DNA of 64,000 nt. It comes from Chloroflexota bacterium. Its GTDB lineage: Bacteria > Chloroflexota > UBA11872. A model generated the notes under the pieces. It did no database searches and was not told where the DNA came from. It saw nothing but the letters and a program-made list of their open reading frames with translations. The stretch is taken from assembly GCA_026708035.1 (NCBI GenBank), contig JAPOVQ010000006.1:187554-251553 (forward strand), written 5' to 3'. The position numbers and the translations under genes are program-made. Below are positions 8,076-17,164 of this stretch, in pieces (position 1 is the stretch's first letter; the number at the start of each line of letters is the position of its first letter).

Positions 8076-8858
8076 ATGGCACGCATCGACTCATTGACCA
8101 ATCCCGTCAAGGCCAAGCTGCGCCGCGGCGAGGTGGCCCTGGGCGTCGGTGTCGCGCTCGGCAGCCCAAACATCGTGGAGCTGCTCGCGCGGCAGGGGTT
8201 CGATTGGGTCTTGATCGACAATCAGCACGGCACCTGGGGGCGGGAATCCACCTCGGCGGCGTTCATGGCGGCGAGGGCCGGTGGCGCGGTGCCCATTCCC
8301 CGAGTGCTCAGCAGCGAGTACACCGCCGTCGGGCACCTGCTCGACGAGGGCTGCACCGGGATCGTCGTGCCGATGGTGGATTCGCCCGAGGAGGCGGAGC
8401 AGGTCGTGCACGCCTGCAAGTATCCGCCCGCGGGCGGCCGGTCGCTCGGCGCGGCGGGGGCGATTGCGCAGTGGCCGGAGTACATGAACCGGATCAACGA
8501 CGAGCTGCTCATCATGGTGCAGATCGAGTCCAAGCAGGCCGCCGAGGCGGCCGACGAGATCATGGCGGTGGACGGCGTCGACGGAACCTGGGTCGGCCCG
8601 GCCGACCTTGCCGCGTCGATCGGGCACGCGCAGGGAAGCACGGAGCACACGGATTGCGTCGTCGGCGTGTTCGAGGCCTGCCGGAACCAGGGCAAGATTC
8701 CGGGCATCTCCGCCGGCCCGCCCGACTCCGCGAAGCGCTGGATCGAGCACGGGGCGCGCTTCGTCACCCTCGGTGCCGACGTGCTCTACGTGCTCCAGGG
8801 CGCGCAGGCGGAGCTGGAGGCCTTCGGCCGCGAGCCGGGCTTGGGCGACTGGTCGTAG
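8076..8858 (+). CDS. HpcH/HpaI family class II aldolase (copy 2)
   Basis: A 260-residue paralogue of the gene just upstream, sharing the same motifs: His51 (DNQHG), Arg76, Glu151 (VQIES), Asp177 (GPADL). The two proteins are alike over their length but clearly diverged, so this is an old tandem duplication rather than a recent one. They may form two related enzymes with different aldehyde acceptors or a hetero-oligomer. The start is fixed by the short six-base gap and a GGAG site inside the end of the preceding gene. Confidence 0.88.
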   Translation: MARIDSLTNPVKAKLRRGEVALGVGVALGSPNIVELLARQGFDWVLIDNQHGTWGRESTSAAFMAARAGGAVPIPRVLSSEYTAVGHLLDEGCTGIVVPMVDSPEEAEQVVHACKYPPAGGRSLGAAGAIAQWPEYMNRINDELLIMVQIESKQAAEAADEIMAVDGVDGTWVGPADLAASIGHAQGSTEHTDCVVGVFEACRNQGKIPGISAGPPDSAKRWIEHGARFVTLGADVLYVLQGAQAELEAFGREPGLGDWS

Positions 8859-8917
8859 CCCAAGCGTCCGCGCCTCTGGCTCACCAGGGTGTCCAACCGT
8901 GAGATCAAGTCCCGTTC

Positions 8918-8964
8918 GTGGTGAGCCCTTCGGCAGGCTCAGGACAGACTCCGTCGAACCACGC
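8918..8964. repeat. Dispersed repeat with CCTTCGGCAGGCTCAGGACAG core
   Basis: Intergenic element bounded by CGTGGT and ACCACG with the core CCCTTCGGCAGGCTCAGGAC. This core type is a common intergenic repeat in many bacterial genomes. I see only this copy in the window. The rest of the 200-base gap holds no gene. Confidence 0.55.
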
Positions 8965-9058
8965 CCTTGGACCAGCCCAGAGCCTGCCCCGTGCTTGACA
9001 CGAGGGCGAACGGATAGCCGCCGCTCCCCCGACATCCAAAGCCGAAGCTAGCCACCCG

Positions 9059-9829
9059 ATGAGACCTGGGAGCCAGGGTCCGGGGCCGCTGAAGGTCGAT
9101 GAGGTCCGCAGGCTCCTACAGGCAATCGATGAAACGCCTGAGACGGTCATCCCGATCCACTTGCTGCGCTTCGGGACGAGCCAGGCCTACGCCGTTGGAG
9201 ACGCGGGATCGCCTGACGCGGTGGTCGTGCAGAGAGACAGCCTGCCGGAGGAGCCGTTCGGACTAGGGACCAATGCGCAGGGGCTCTGGGACCTGCTGCG
9301 CGGCCTCGACGGTTGGACGTGCGTGGAAGTGGTGCCGGCGGTGGCTCCTCGGCTGGGCGCGCTGATGAACGAAGCCACGGGAGTTCGCGTCCGCTACTAC
9401 GAGGGCGTCTACCACACTCTCACCGAGCCGGCGCCGGTATTCGAAGATTCGGCAGTCCGGCAATTGGGCATCCGTGACGCCGGCCTGCTGGCCGGCTACG
9501 GAATACACGGCGGAGACTTCGGCAGCTTGTCCAGGCTGTTGCTCGAGGGTGTGGTCGCGGGCGCGGTGGTGGATGGCCAAGTTGTCGGAACGGCCCACAC
9601 CAGCGCCGTCATCGACCGATACGCCGACATCGGGGTCGAAACGCAGGGAGCCTGGCGCGGGCGAGGATTCGCCACGGCCGCCGCGTCCATCGTGGCGAGG
9701 CGGGTCCAAGAGCAAGGTCGAATCCCCGTCTGGAGTTGCGGCGAGGACAACCTGGCGTCGCTCCGAGTCGCCGAGAAGCTGGGGTTCGAGGAAGTTTCCC
9801 GCCTCACCTACGTGATCAAGGGGACCTGA
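9059..9829 (+). CDS. GNAT family N-acetyltransferase
   Basis: A 256-residue protein whose C-terminal third is a GCN5-related acetyltransferase domain. The acetyl-CoA pyrophosphate loop is seen at RGRGFA (about residues 201-206), followed by a helix and a conserved ASLRVAEKLGF segment near the end. The N-terminal half lacks a recognisable motif, as in FR47-like two-domain members. The likely role is acetylation of a small molecule or a protein N-terminus. No ribosome site is obvious before the ATG at 9059, so the start is uncertain. Confidence 0.75.
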   Translation: MRPGSQGPGPLKVDEVRRLLQAIDETPETVIPIHLLRFGTSQAYAVGDAGSPDAVVVQRDSLPEEPFGLGTNAQGLWDLLRGLDGWTCVEVVPAVAPRLGALMNEATGVRVRYYEGVYHTLTEPAPVFEDSAVRQLGIRDAGLLAGYGIHGGDFGSLSRLLLEGVVAGAVVDGQVVGTAHTSAVIDRYADIGVETQGAWRGRGFATAAASIVARRVQEQGRIPVWSCGEDNLASLRVAEKLGFEEVSRLTYVIKGT

Positions 9830-9907
9830 AGCGATACCAGTCGCGCCCCGCGTGAATCGGGGGCAGGCTCACCTCCAGGTTTCCCATGCGCCTCCAGATT
9901 CAACCGG

Positions 9908-9937
9908 ACTGGATTCCGGCCTTCGCCGAAATGACGG
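9908..9937. repeat. Dispersed GGATTCCGGC/GCCGGAATGACG repeat
   Basis: One copy, slightly degenerate on its right arm (GCCGAAATGACG), of the short hairpin repeat seen throughout the window. It lies between convergent genes, where it could act as a bidirectional terminator stem. Confidence 0.75.
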
Positions 9938-9990
9938 CGGGGTTACACATTGGCCTCTTTCCAGGGGATAGGGACCCGGTGCAAAGTCTC

Positions 9991-10959
9991 CTACGGAATC
10001 AGCAGCAGCTTCCCGGTCGTGGCGCGGCCTTCGAGGTCGGTGTGGGCTTGCGCGGCGTCGGCCAGGGCGTATTCGCCGTGGATCTTCAGCTCCAGCGAGC
10101 CGTCCGCGACCCAGCCGAGCACGGACGAGGTGCGCCAGGCGAACTCTTCGGAGGTGATGAGATGGTGCCCAAGGCTCGGACGCGCCAGGAATAGCGAGCC
10201 CTTCTGGTTGAGGACCTGCGGGTCCATGGGCGGCACGGGCCCGCTGGCGGCGCCGAAGAGCACCATGTAGCCGCGCGGCTTGAGGCAGTCGAGCCCACGG
10301 TCGAAGGTGGCCTTTCCGACCCCGTCGTAAACCACGTCCACGCCGGTCCCGTCGGTGAGCTCGCGGACCCTGGGCAGGAAGTCCTCCTCGGTGTAGTTGA
10401 TGACGTGATCCGCGCCAACGTCGCGCGCGACTTCCGCCTTGGCGGGCGTGCCGACCGTCGTGATGACTTCCGCGCCTGCTTTCTTCGCCATCTGAATGAT
10501 CAGACGACCGGCGCCGCCGGCGCCCGCGTGCACCAATGCGGTGTGGCCGGCGCGCAGCGGAAAGCTCGACGTCGTGAGGTAGTGCGCCGTGCAGCCCTGG
10601 AGCATGACGGCAGCGGCGGTGCGGGTATCCAGCGCTTCCGGAATGCGGACCAGCCGGTCGGCCGCGACGGCCTGCAATTCGGCATTTGAACCGATTTCGG
10701 TGCCGTGCGCGACGCGATCGCCAGCCTCGAGCGTCGTCACGTCCGACCCGACCTCCACCACCACGCCCGCGCCTTCCATGCCGAGGGTGAAGGGCGGCTC
10801 AACCGGGTAGCGGCCGGTGCGCTGGTAGGTGTCGATGTAGTTCACCCCGGCGGCTTCGGTGCGCACCAGGACTTCGTTGGGCGCGGGCGACGGGTCGGGG
10901 ATGTCTTCGTAGCTGAGCGCCTCGATGCCGCCCGGCGTGTTGACGCGAATGGCTTTCAT
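9991..10959 (-). CDS. qor: NADPH:quinone oxidoreductase, zinc-independent MDR family
   Basis: A 322-residue medium-chain reductase of the quinone oxidoreductase branch, which passes electrons from NADPH to quinones or enones. Evidence is the GVNYIDTYQRTGRYP block (about residues 38-52) diagnostic of QOR, absence of the zinc-binding cysteine cluster, the Rossmann loop HAGAGGAGR near residue 145, and the closing GRATTGKLLLIP. The ATG has a GAGGA site upstream. It is divergent from the MFS carrier gene, so the 83 bases between them must hold both promoters. Confidence 0.9.
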   Translation of the reverse strand: MKAIRVNTPGGIEALSYEDIPDPSPAPNEVLVRTEAAGVNYIDTYQRTGRYPVEPPFTLGMEGAGVVVEVGSDVTTLEAGDRVAHGTEIGSNAELQAVAADRLVRIPEALDTRTAAAVMLQGCTAHYLTTSSFPLRAGHTALVHAGAGGAGRLIIQMAKKAGAEVITTVGTPAKAEVARDVGADHVINYTEEDFLPRVRELTDGTGVDVVYDGVGKATFDRGLDCLKPRGYMVLFGAASGPVPPMDPQVLNQKGSLFLARPSLGHHLITSEEFAWRTSSVLGWVADGSLELKIHGEYALADAAQAHTDLEGRATTGKLLLIP

Positions 10960-11042
10960 GGGTGTGTCCTCTGCGGCGAGAAAACGCCAGCATAGGACGC
11001 GGCGCGGCAGCGCAGGAACGCGCGTGCCTTATATTCCGGCCC

Positions 11043-12266
11043 GTGCGCATCCCCGACGTGCTTCAAACGCTGCGCCCGCTGATCGCCGGCGTGTATCTGC
11101 CGGCGTTCCTGATGTTCTTCGGCGTCGGAATGCTGACGCCCACGCTGCCGCTGTTCGCGGCGGAGCTGGGCGTGAACTACACGCTGGTGACGCTGGCGGT
11201 GGCGGTGACCGGGCTGGGCACGCTGCTCTGGAACGTCCCGGCCGGTCTGCTGCAGGCGCGCTGGAGCGAGCATCGCTCGGCGATCGTGGGACTGCTGGCG
11301 GTGGCGGCGGCGACGCTGGCGATGGGCTTCACGCGCGACTACACCTTGGTGGTGGTCTTCCGCGCGCTGGCGGGAATCGGCATGGCGACCTGGACGATCT
11401 CGCGCATGTCGCACCTGGTGGCCGCCGTGCCGCAGCACCACCGCGGACGGGCGATGTCGCTGTTCGGCGGGATCATGCGTATCAGCCTGTTTCCCAGTCC
11501 CGCCATCGGCGGCGCATTGGCGGAGCTGGTGAGCTACGAGGCGTGCTTCCTGGTGGCGGGACTCTTTGCCGCCGTCGGTGTGCTGCCGATGCTGCTGATG
11601 CGGCACCGCGTCGAGCGGCCGCTGGGCAGCGTGCCCGCGCGGCACGTGGCGCCCGCCAGCCTGTGGGCGGTGCTGCGGGGGCACTGGCGCGACCTCGCGA
11701 CCGCCGGCACGGGGCATGTGCTGGCGTCGGCCGTCCGCGCGGGACGACAGGTGATCATTCCAATCTACGGGGCATTCGTTCTCGGTCTGGACGCGGCGGA
11801 AATCGGCGTGGTGGTGAGCGCCTCGGCGGCCATCGACATGACGCTGTTCCCGGTTGCCGGCTACGTGATGGACCGGTTTGGGCGCAAGTTCACCAACGTG
11901 CCGTCCATGTTCATGCTCGGGGCGTCGATGGCCGTGCTGCCGCTGGCGCAGGACTTCGTGGGATTGATCGTGGTGGGGCTCTTCGCCGGCGTGGCCAACG
12001 GGTGGGGGTCGGGTGCCATGCTGACCCTGGGCTCGGACCTGGCGCCCCGCGAGTCGCCGGGCCCGTTCCTGGGCGTCTGGCAGTTCATGGGCAACACGGG
12101 CATGACCGGCGGGCCGCTGATCGTCGGCGTGGTGGCGGATGCCGCCGGTCCGGACGCGGCGCCGTTCTACCTGGCGGCGGCGGGGTTCGCCAGCGGGCTG
12201 ATATTCCTGCTGTTGGTGCGAGAGACGCACCGGGTGCGAGGGCAGCCGGCGACGGCGTCGGCGTAG
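11043..12266 (+). CDS. Major facilitator superfamily transporter
   Basis: A 407-residue membrane protein with about twelve hydrophobic segments and the MFS loop 2-3 signature (GLLQARWSEHRS); the equivalent loop in the second half is DRFGRKF. It probably exports a drug or metabolite or takes up a small acid. The open frame begins at 10962, but that start leaves two bases to the divergent gene; the GTG at 11043, just before the first hydrophobic helix, is preferred although no ribosome site is clear. Substrate cannot be told from sequence. Confidence 0.82.
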   Translation: MRIPDVLQTLRPLIAGVYLPAFLMFFGVGMLTPTLPLFAAELGVNYTLVTLAVAVTGLGTLLWNVPAGLLQARWSEHRSAIVGLLAVAAATLAMGFTRDYTLVVVFRALAGIGMATWTISRMSHLVAAVPQHHRGRAMSLFGGIMRISLFPSPAIGGALAELVSYEACFLVAGLFAAVGVLPMLLMRHRVERPLGSVPARHVAPASLWAVLRGHWRDLATAGTGHVLASAVRAGRQVIIPIYGAFVLGLDAAEIGVVVSASAAIDMTLFPVAGYVMDRFGRKFTNVPSMFMLGASMAVLPLAQDFVGLIVVGLFAGVANGWGSGAMLTLGSDLAPRESPGPFLGVWQFMGNTGMTGGPLIVGVVADAAGPDAAPFYLAAAGFASGLIFLLLVRETHRVRGQPATASA

Positions 12267-12290
12267 GTGGGGCCTTGGCGCCATTCGGTG

Positions 12291-12427
12291 CGGGCGGGTC
12301 TCAGACCCGCCTCTACCTGACGCTCAGTCCCACGCTGCACGCAGCGCGGGCCACCGGGCCGGTGTAGGGGTAGCCCTTGTGGCTGCCCGGATCGAACCGG
12401 ACGGGCGCCCACTAGGGGCGCCCCTAC
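12291..12427. repeat. Two adjacent dispersed palindromic repeats
   Basis: A GCGGGTCTCAGACCCGC hairpin (12291-12316) is followed by a GTAGGGGTAGCCC...GGGGCGCCCCTAC element (12364-12427). The outer end of the second element overlaps the stop codon of the enolase gene: its terminal CTA, read on the reverse strand, is that gene's TAG. Confidence 0.8.
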
Positions 12428-13536
12428 GCGGACGGGGGCGTTACCACGGCATGTCGGGTGGACATACGTTCCAGTCGCTCCGGATCGGGTTCGGGAAGGC
12501 CCTCCGTAGCCGGCGCGAAGGTCAGATCCGGTTCGATCTCAAGCGCCGGCGCCGCCAGGTCCTGGCGGTAGAACTTCGACGACGGGAACAGGTCGCCGGG
12601 ATAGGTGAAGTTGGGCAAGGTGGCCAACTCGACGCAGAGCGCCGCGCCCACGGAGCTCTCGAGCATCCCGCCGATCCATACCGGTATGCCGGCGTCGCGG
12701 CAGACGTCGTGCATGGCGACCGAATTGGTGAAGCCGCCCGCGCGGCCGGGCTTGATGTTGACGTAGTGGCAGGCGCCGATGCGGATGGCCTGCTCCACCA
12801 TCTCCAGGTCGCGCGCGGATTCGTCCAGGCAAATGGGCGTCTCGATGGCTCGCGCCAGCTCCGCATGGTCGAGGATGTCGTTCCAGCCCAGCGGCTGCTC
12901 GATGAAGGCCAACCCCAGCTCGTCGATGGCCTCGAACGTGTCGAGGTCGTCGAGGGTGTAGCCCGCGTTGCAGTCGATGTGGATGAGGTGATTCGGAAAC
13001 GTCGAGCGCACGGCACGCAGCATGTCGACGTCCCAGCCCGGCCGCACCTTGAGCTTGGTGCGCGGGAAGCCGGCGTCCACGGCCTGCTGCATGTTGCCGA
13101 TCAGCATGTCGATGGAGTCCTGCACGCCGAAGTCGGCGCCGGCGATGACCGGGCGCGTCTCGCCGCCGAGCAAGCGGTGGACCGGCGTGCCGGTGATCTT
13201 GGACTCCAGCGTCCACCAGCACAGCTCGACCGCCGCCTTGGCGAACCCGTTGCCCTTGGCGAAGGCGAGCCGGTCGTGCAGGTCCCGGGCGGTGTCGTAC
13301 TCACGCCCCACGACGTGCGGGCCGAACACCTCGGCCACCAGGTAGAAGACGCCGCCGGCGCACTCGTTCACGTAGTGCGGGGCAAAAAACGGGGTCGCCT
13401 CGGCCCAGGCCTCGTGGTCGCCGCTGGTGGCCTTCACGAGCACGGAGTCGATGTCGTGGTCCTCGCCATAGGCGGTCCGCCAGGGGTAGATGAGCGGCAT
13501 TCGGACGTAGTAGACGTCCAGGCGGTCGATGCGCAT
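12424..13536 (-). CDS. Enolase-superfamily protein, MenC/N-succinylamino-acid racemase-like
   Basis: A 370-residue enolase-superfamily enzyme that abstracts the proton alpha to a carboxylate. Catalytic lysines are Lys163 (KLK) and Lys262 (NIKPG). Mg2+ ligands are Asp188 (IDCN), Glu213 (FIEQP) and Asp238 (LDES). The GGMLES segment (289-294) and GRAGG (264-268) place it with o-succinylbenzoate synthase / N-succinylamino-acid racemase rather than mandelate racemase. Since this window encodes the futalosine route to menaquinone, a MenC role is unlikely and racemisation of an N-acyl amino acid or dehydration of another acid is favoured. GAGGAGG lies before the ATG. The stop codon is provided by an adjoining repeat. 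Confidence 0.88.
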   Translation of the reverse strand: MRIDRLDVYYVRMPLIYPWRTAYGEDHDIDSVLVKATSGDHEAWAEATPFFAPHYVNECAGGVFYLVAEVFGPHVVGREYDTARDLHDRLAFAKGNGFAKAAVELCWWTLESKITGTPVHRLLGGETRPVIAGADFGVQDSIDMLIGNMQQAVDAGFPRTKLKVRPGWDVDMLRAVRSTFPNHLIHIDCNAGYTLDDLDTFEAIDELGLAFIEQPLGWNDILDHAELARAIETPICLDESARDLEMVEQAIRIGACHYVNIKPGRAGGFTNSVAMHDVCRDAGIPVWIGGMLESSVGAALCVELATLPNFTYPGDLFPSSKFYRQDLAAPALEIEPDLTFAPATEGLPEPDPERLERMSTRHAVVTPPSA

Positions 13537-13633
13537 GCGGGCCTCCTCTGATAGGCATGGTGACGGGACGGGACACGGGATGCAATAGGAGTCCGGCGGC
13601 GAGACCCGGCGGAGACCCGCGGCTAGTTCGGAG

Positions 13634-15922
13634 CTATGGCGTGCGGCGTTTGCGGAGGGCGACCGTCGGCTTGGGCGGAGCCGCGACCGAGCCTTCCAGT
13701 CGGACTTGCGGCAGCCAGCGCAACGGTCGCGGCAGCCACCAGTTGCGCGAACCCAGCAGCTTCATCGAGGCCGGCACCAGGATGGAGCGGATGAGCGTGG
13801 CGTCGATGGCGACGGCAACCGCCAGCCCGAAGCCGATCTGCTGGAACACGACGAGGTCTCCGGAGGCGAATCCGCCGAACACCGCCACCATGATCAGGGC
13901 GGCGCCGGTGATCAGCGCGCCCGTCCGCCGCAGGCCAAACGCCACGGACTCGGCGTTGTCGCCGGTCCGTTCGAAGCGCTCGCGAATTCGGCTCAGCAGG
14001 AACACGTGATAGTCCATGGAGAGTCCGAACAGCACGGCGAAGAGCAGAATCGGCACCCAGGCCTCGATGGCCGCGACCTTCTGAAAGCCGAGCAGATCGG
14101 CGGCGAAACCCATCTGGGAGACCAGCACGATCAGGCCATAGGCGGCCCCGACCGCCAGGAGATTCATGAGGATCGCCTTGGCGGGCACGATTAGCGAGCG
14201 GAAGACGACCAGCAGCAGGACGAAGCTGATGCTGAGAACAATGCCGAAGACCACCGGGGTGTATTGGGTGGCCACGTCGAAATAGGCCACGTTCTGCGCC
14301 GTGACGCCGGTGACGTAGGCCTCGGCCTCGACATCGGCGAGCGCCCGCGGAATAACCTCGTCGCGCAGACGGCGGACGGCGTCGGCGCCGGCTCCACTGG
14401 TGGGTTCGGCGACCAGCGGCACCGTGATAAGCGCGGCCGAGCCGTCGCGGCTGATTTCGAGGCGCGAGGGACCGAAGTCCGGGGCTTCGGCGAGCGCCGT
14501 CTGCAGCCGGGCGACCGCTGCCTGCACGTCGGCAGCCGACGTGTCGCCGTCGATGACGATCTGGGCCGGCGAGACCAGGCCGCCGAGGAAGTCGCCCTGC
14601 AGCACGGCGAGCCCGTCGTGCGTCCGAGTCCCCGGCGGCAGGCTCGAAAGGCTGGAGGAGCCCGTGTTGATGCCAATGTTGGGCACCGCGGCCGCGGCCA
14701 GCAGACTCACGACGATGACCAGGCTAACGATCGGTCGGCGCATGACGGCGTATGACAAGCGGTCCCACAGCGGGCGGCCGCGCCGGCGCTTTGCCATGGC
14801 GGCGAGGCGCCCCAGAAGCGGGATGCTAAACGCATCGACGCGGTCGCCCATGAGGCTGAGAACCGCCGGGAGTAGCGTGAGCGCCGCGAACACCGCGGCG
14901 GCGACCACGAGGATCGCGCCGGCCGCGAGTCCCTGGAACACGTTGACGGGAATGACCAGCAGCCCGAGCAGGGCCACGATGACGACCAGGCCGCTGATCA
15001 GCACCGCACGGCTCGCGGTAGCTCCCATGGTCGTGATCGCATCAACGGTGTCGCGGCCCGCGCGGCGCTCCTCGCGGTAGCGGGAGACGACAAATAGCGA
15101 GTAGTCGATGCCGACGGCCAGACCCATCATCGTGACCATGTTGACCACGAAGAACGAGAGGTCGAACACTTGGCCGATCAGCGCGGTCACACCCAGGGCG
15201 ATGACGATCGCCACGCCGGCGAGAATGATCGGGAGCAACGCCGCGGCCAGGGCGCCAAAGACCAGGACAAGAATCAGAAAGGCGATTGGCAGGGCCACCA
15301 GCTCACCCTTTTGCAGGTCGCGCTCGGCAATCTCCCGGAAGTCCTGGCCGCCGGTGGCGCGACCGGTCACGTGCGTGGTGAAGCCTTCGGCTTCCATGGC
15401 GTCGACGACCGCGTGGACGTGGTGGACGTTGACGATGGCGTCCTCGAGTCCGCCGCTCATGAGCACCGGCAGCAGCAACGATCGGCGGTCCCGCGATACC
15501 AGCGAGGGATCGCCGGTCTGGTAGTAGCTGAACACGCCCTGGACCGTTGCCGGGCCGAGCGCGGTGAGGTCGGCTTGCAGTTGCTCGACCACGGCGCGGA
15601 AGGACGGCTCCTCCACGACGCCCGCCTCGGACCGCACGATCACAAGCTCGGTGACGCCGTCCGGACGGTCGAACCGTTCGGCGATGATCCGATCGCCGCG
15701 CGCGTAGTCGGGGTTGTTCGAGATCCGCTGATCGGTCGTCAGCGTGCCGCCCAGCTGCGTCGCAACCAGCGCGCTCGCCGCCACGAGCATGGCCGCCCAA
15801 ATGACGATCGTGCGCCAGGGGTGGCGCGCGCAATGGGCGGCGAGCCCTCCCAGCGAGAGCTCGGGAATAGGAATGCCGCCGCCGGCTCGAAGGCCCTGCA
15901 CGCGGCGCACAAACCGCCTCAT
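13634..15922 (-). CDS. MMPL/RND-family membrane transporter
   Basis: A 762-residue RND-type exporter of the MMPL (SSD-like) family, probably moving lipids or hydrophobic compounds across the membrane using the proton gradient. It shows the internal duplication typical of the family: helix 1, a large extracytoplasmic loop, five helices, then the same again. Each half carries the proton-relay Asp-Tyr pair (GIDYSLF and SMDYHVF). The basic C-terminus (RKRR) is cytoplasmic. No adaptor or outer-membrane partner is adjacent. A small palindrome lies about 240 bases upstream. Confidence 0.9.
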   Translation of the reverse strand: MRRFVRRVQGLRAGGGIPIPELSLGGLAAHCARHPWRTIVIWAAMLVAASALVATQLGGTLTTDQRISNNPDYARGDRIIAERFDRPDGVTELVIVRSEAGVVEEPSFRAVVEQLQADLTALGPATVQGVFSYYQTGDPSLVSRDRRSLLLPVLMSGGLEDAIVNVHHVHAVVDAMEAEGFTTHVTGRATGGQDFREIAERDLQKGELVALPIAFLILVLVFGALAAALLPIILAGVAIVIALGVTALIGQVFDLSFFVVNMVTMMGLAVGIDYSLFVVSRYREERRAGRDTVDAITTMGATASRAVLISGLVVIVALLGLLVIPVNVFQGLAAGAILVVAAAVFAALTLLPAVLSLMGDRVDAFSIPLLGRLAAMAKRRRGRPLWDRLSYAVMRRPIVSLVIVVSLLAAAAVPNIGINTGSSSLSSLPPGTRTHDGLAVLQGDFLGGLVSPAQIVIDGDTSAADVQAAVARLQTALAEAPDFGPSRLEISRDGSAALITVPLVAEPTSGAGADAVRRLRDEVIPRALADVEAEAYVTGVTAQNVAYFDVATQYTPVVFGIVLSISFVLLLVVFRSLIVPAKAILMNLLAVGAAYGLIVLVSQMGFAADLLGFQKVAAIEAWVPILLFAVLFGLSMDYHVFLLSRIRERFERTGDNAESVAFGLRRTGALITGAALIMVAVFGGFASGDLVVFQQIGFGLAVAVAIDATLIRSILVPASMKLLGSRNWWLPRPLRWLPQVRLEGSVAAPPKPTVALRKRRTP

Positions 15923-16157
15923 CGATCCGCCCCCGGGCCGCGCTTGACCAGGCTAGATTCCAACTAGCTCCCGTCTGCGCCTACGCCGCGCGTGGCACGT
16001 GCGAAACAAGAGGCGGCGCTCCCGGACGTACGCACCACGATTCTCGAGTCGCGGAGAGCGGCAATCAGAGCCGCATGCTAGGTCCAGCCAGTGTGTGGCG
16101 CGCACGGACGGCGCCTGTGTGAGTTCCGCGACGCCGAGAGCGAGCGCGCCGGCGCTT

Positions 16158-16173
16158 TGTAAGGAGACTTACA
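16158..16173. promoter_or_regulatory. Perfect palindrome TGTAAG-GAGA-CTTACA, possible operator
   Basis: Six-base perfect arms around a four-base spacer, the shape of a TetR/MarR-type operator. It sits in the 353-base gap 15923-16275 between the MMPL gene and the upstream SDR, both on the reverse strand. The gap holds no convincing gene. A link to the MMPL gene is a guess based on position. Confidence 0.35.
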
Positions 16174-16231
16174 TTGCCGATTGCGCCGCGAGGTCCGGCG
16201 CTCCCCCAGCTTGGATGCGCAGACGTGACCC

Positions 16232-16260
16232 GTAGGGGCGGGTTTGAAACCCGCCCCTAC
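16232..16260. repeat. Dispersed GTAGGGGCGGGTTTGAAACCCGCCCCTAC palindrome
   Basis: A perfect 29-base palindrome (14-base arms, one central base) sixteen bases past the stop of the reverse-strand SDR, where it could also terminate transcription. Shorter relatives are at 12291, 39005 and 39827. Confidence 0.85.
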
Positions 16261-16275
16261 CCCGAAGGCTTTCGC

Positions 16276-17037
16276 CTAGACCGGCTTGCCGCCGTGGACC
16301 ATGAGCACCTGGCCGGTAGCCAGGCGGTTGTGGACCACGAAACCCATGATTGCGTCGGCCACGTCCTCCGGTTCGCAGACGCGCTGGAGATAGGTGCCGG
16401 TGCGGGCGCGTTCGCGGTTGGTGTCGGCGTAGGTGGGGTCGGGATGGTCGTAGTGCCACTCGGTGTTGATGAACCCGGGCGCGACGCAGTTGACCCGCAC
16501 GTCGGGAGCCAGCGCCCGCGCGAGCGTGCGGGTGAGGCTGTGCACGGCGGCCTTCGAGGCGCAGTAGGGAATCGAGCTGCCGGAGTCGCCGATGCCGGCG
16601 ACCGACCCCACGTTCACGACCACGCCCGCGCCGCCGGCGCGCAGGTGGGGCGCCGCGGCGCGGGTGACGTTGAACAGACCCTGGACGTTGGTGGCGAAGA
16701 TGACCTCCCAGGCTTCGTCCTCCACGCTGTCGAGGTTCAAGACGTCGCTGAAGCGGGTGACCGCCGCGTTGTTGACCAGGATGTCGAGGCCGCCCAGGGC
16801 ATCGGCCGCCTCGGCGACGAGCGTGCGCGCGGCGTCCGGCGAGCTGACGTCCGCCGCAATGGAAACAGCGGTCACGCCGTGGGCGCGGGCCCCTTCCACG
16901 ACCGCATCGGCGCGGTCTTTCGAACGCACGTAGTTCACGGCGACGGAGGCGCCGCGCTCGGCCAGCATCTCGACCGTGGCGGCGCCGACGCCGCGGCTGC
17001 CTCCAGTGACCAGTGCGCGTTTGCCGCTGAGCGTCAT
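16276..17037 (-). CDS. Short-chain dehydrogenase/reductase (SDR), FabG-like
   Basis: A 253-residue SDR with the TGGSRGVG loop (11-18), NNAA in place of NNAG (89-92), and Ser145, Tyr158, Lys162. It ends in VHGGKPV, near the GG-containing C-terminus of FabG-type reductases. AAGGAG lies six bases before the ATG at 17037; the longer in-frame extension to 17172 crosses the divergent promoter region and is rejected. Arg15 in the loop suggests NADPH use. Substrate unknown. Confidence 0.87.
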   Translation of the reverse strand: MTLSGKRALVTGGSRGVGAATVEMLAERGASVAVNYVRSKDRADAVVEGARAHGVTAVSIAADVSSPDAARTLVAEAADALGGLDILVNNAAVTRFSDVLNLDSVEDEAWEVIFATNVQGLFNVTRAAAPHLRAGGAGVVVNVGSVAGIGDSGSSIPYCASKAAVHSLTRTLARALAPDVRVNCVAPGFINTEWHYDHPDPTYADTNRERARTGTYLQRVCEPEDVADAIMGFVVHNRLATGQVLMVHGGKPV

Positions 17038-17164
17038 TGCTGGGACTCCTTCGATCCGCCTGTTGGACTGGCATGGTACGCGTCCACCGTTGGCGGCAAG
17101 CCGGACGGCGGGTGAGAATCGGGGGCCGCCCGGACCGCCGCGCGGCTCACCGACGGGTTTCCGC

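Noticed and set aside
15999-16235. A 78-codon forward frame in the gap after the MMPL gene start
   Set aside because: Arg/Ser/Ala-rich with no ribosome site, and it crosses the TGTAAG palindrome and part of a repeat.
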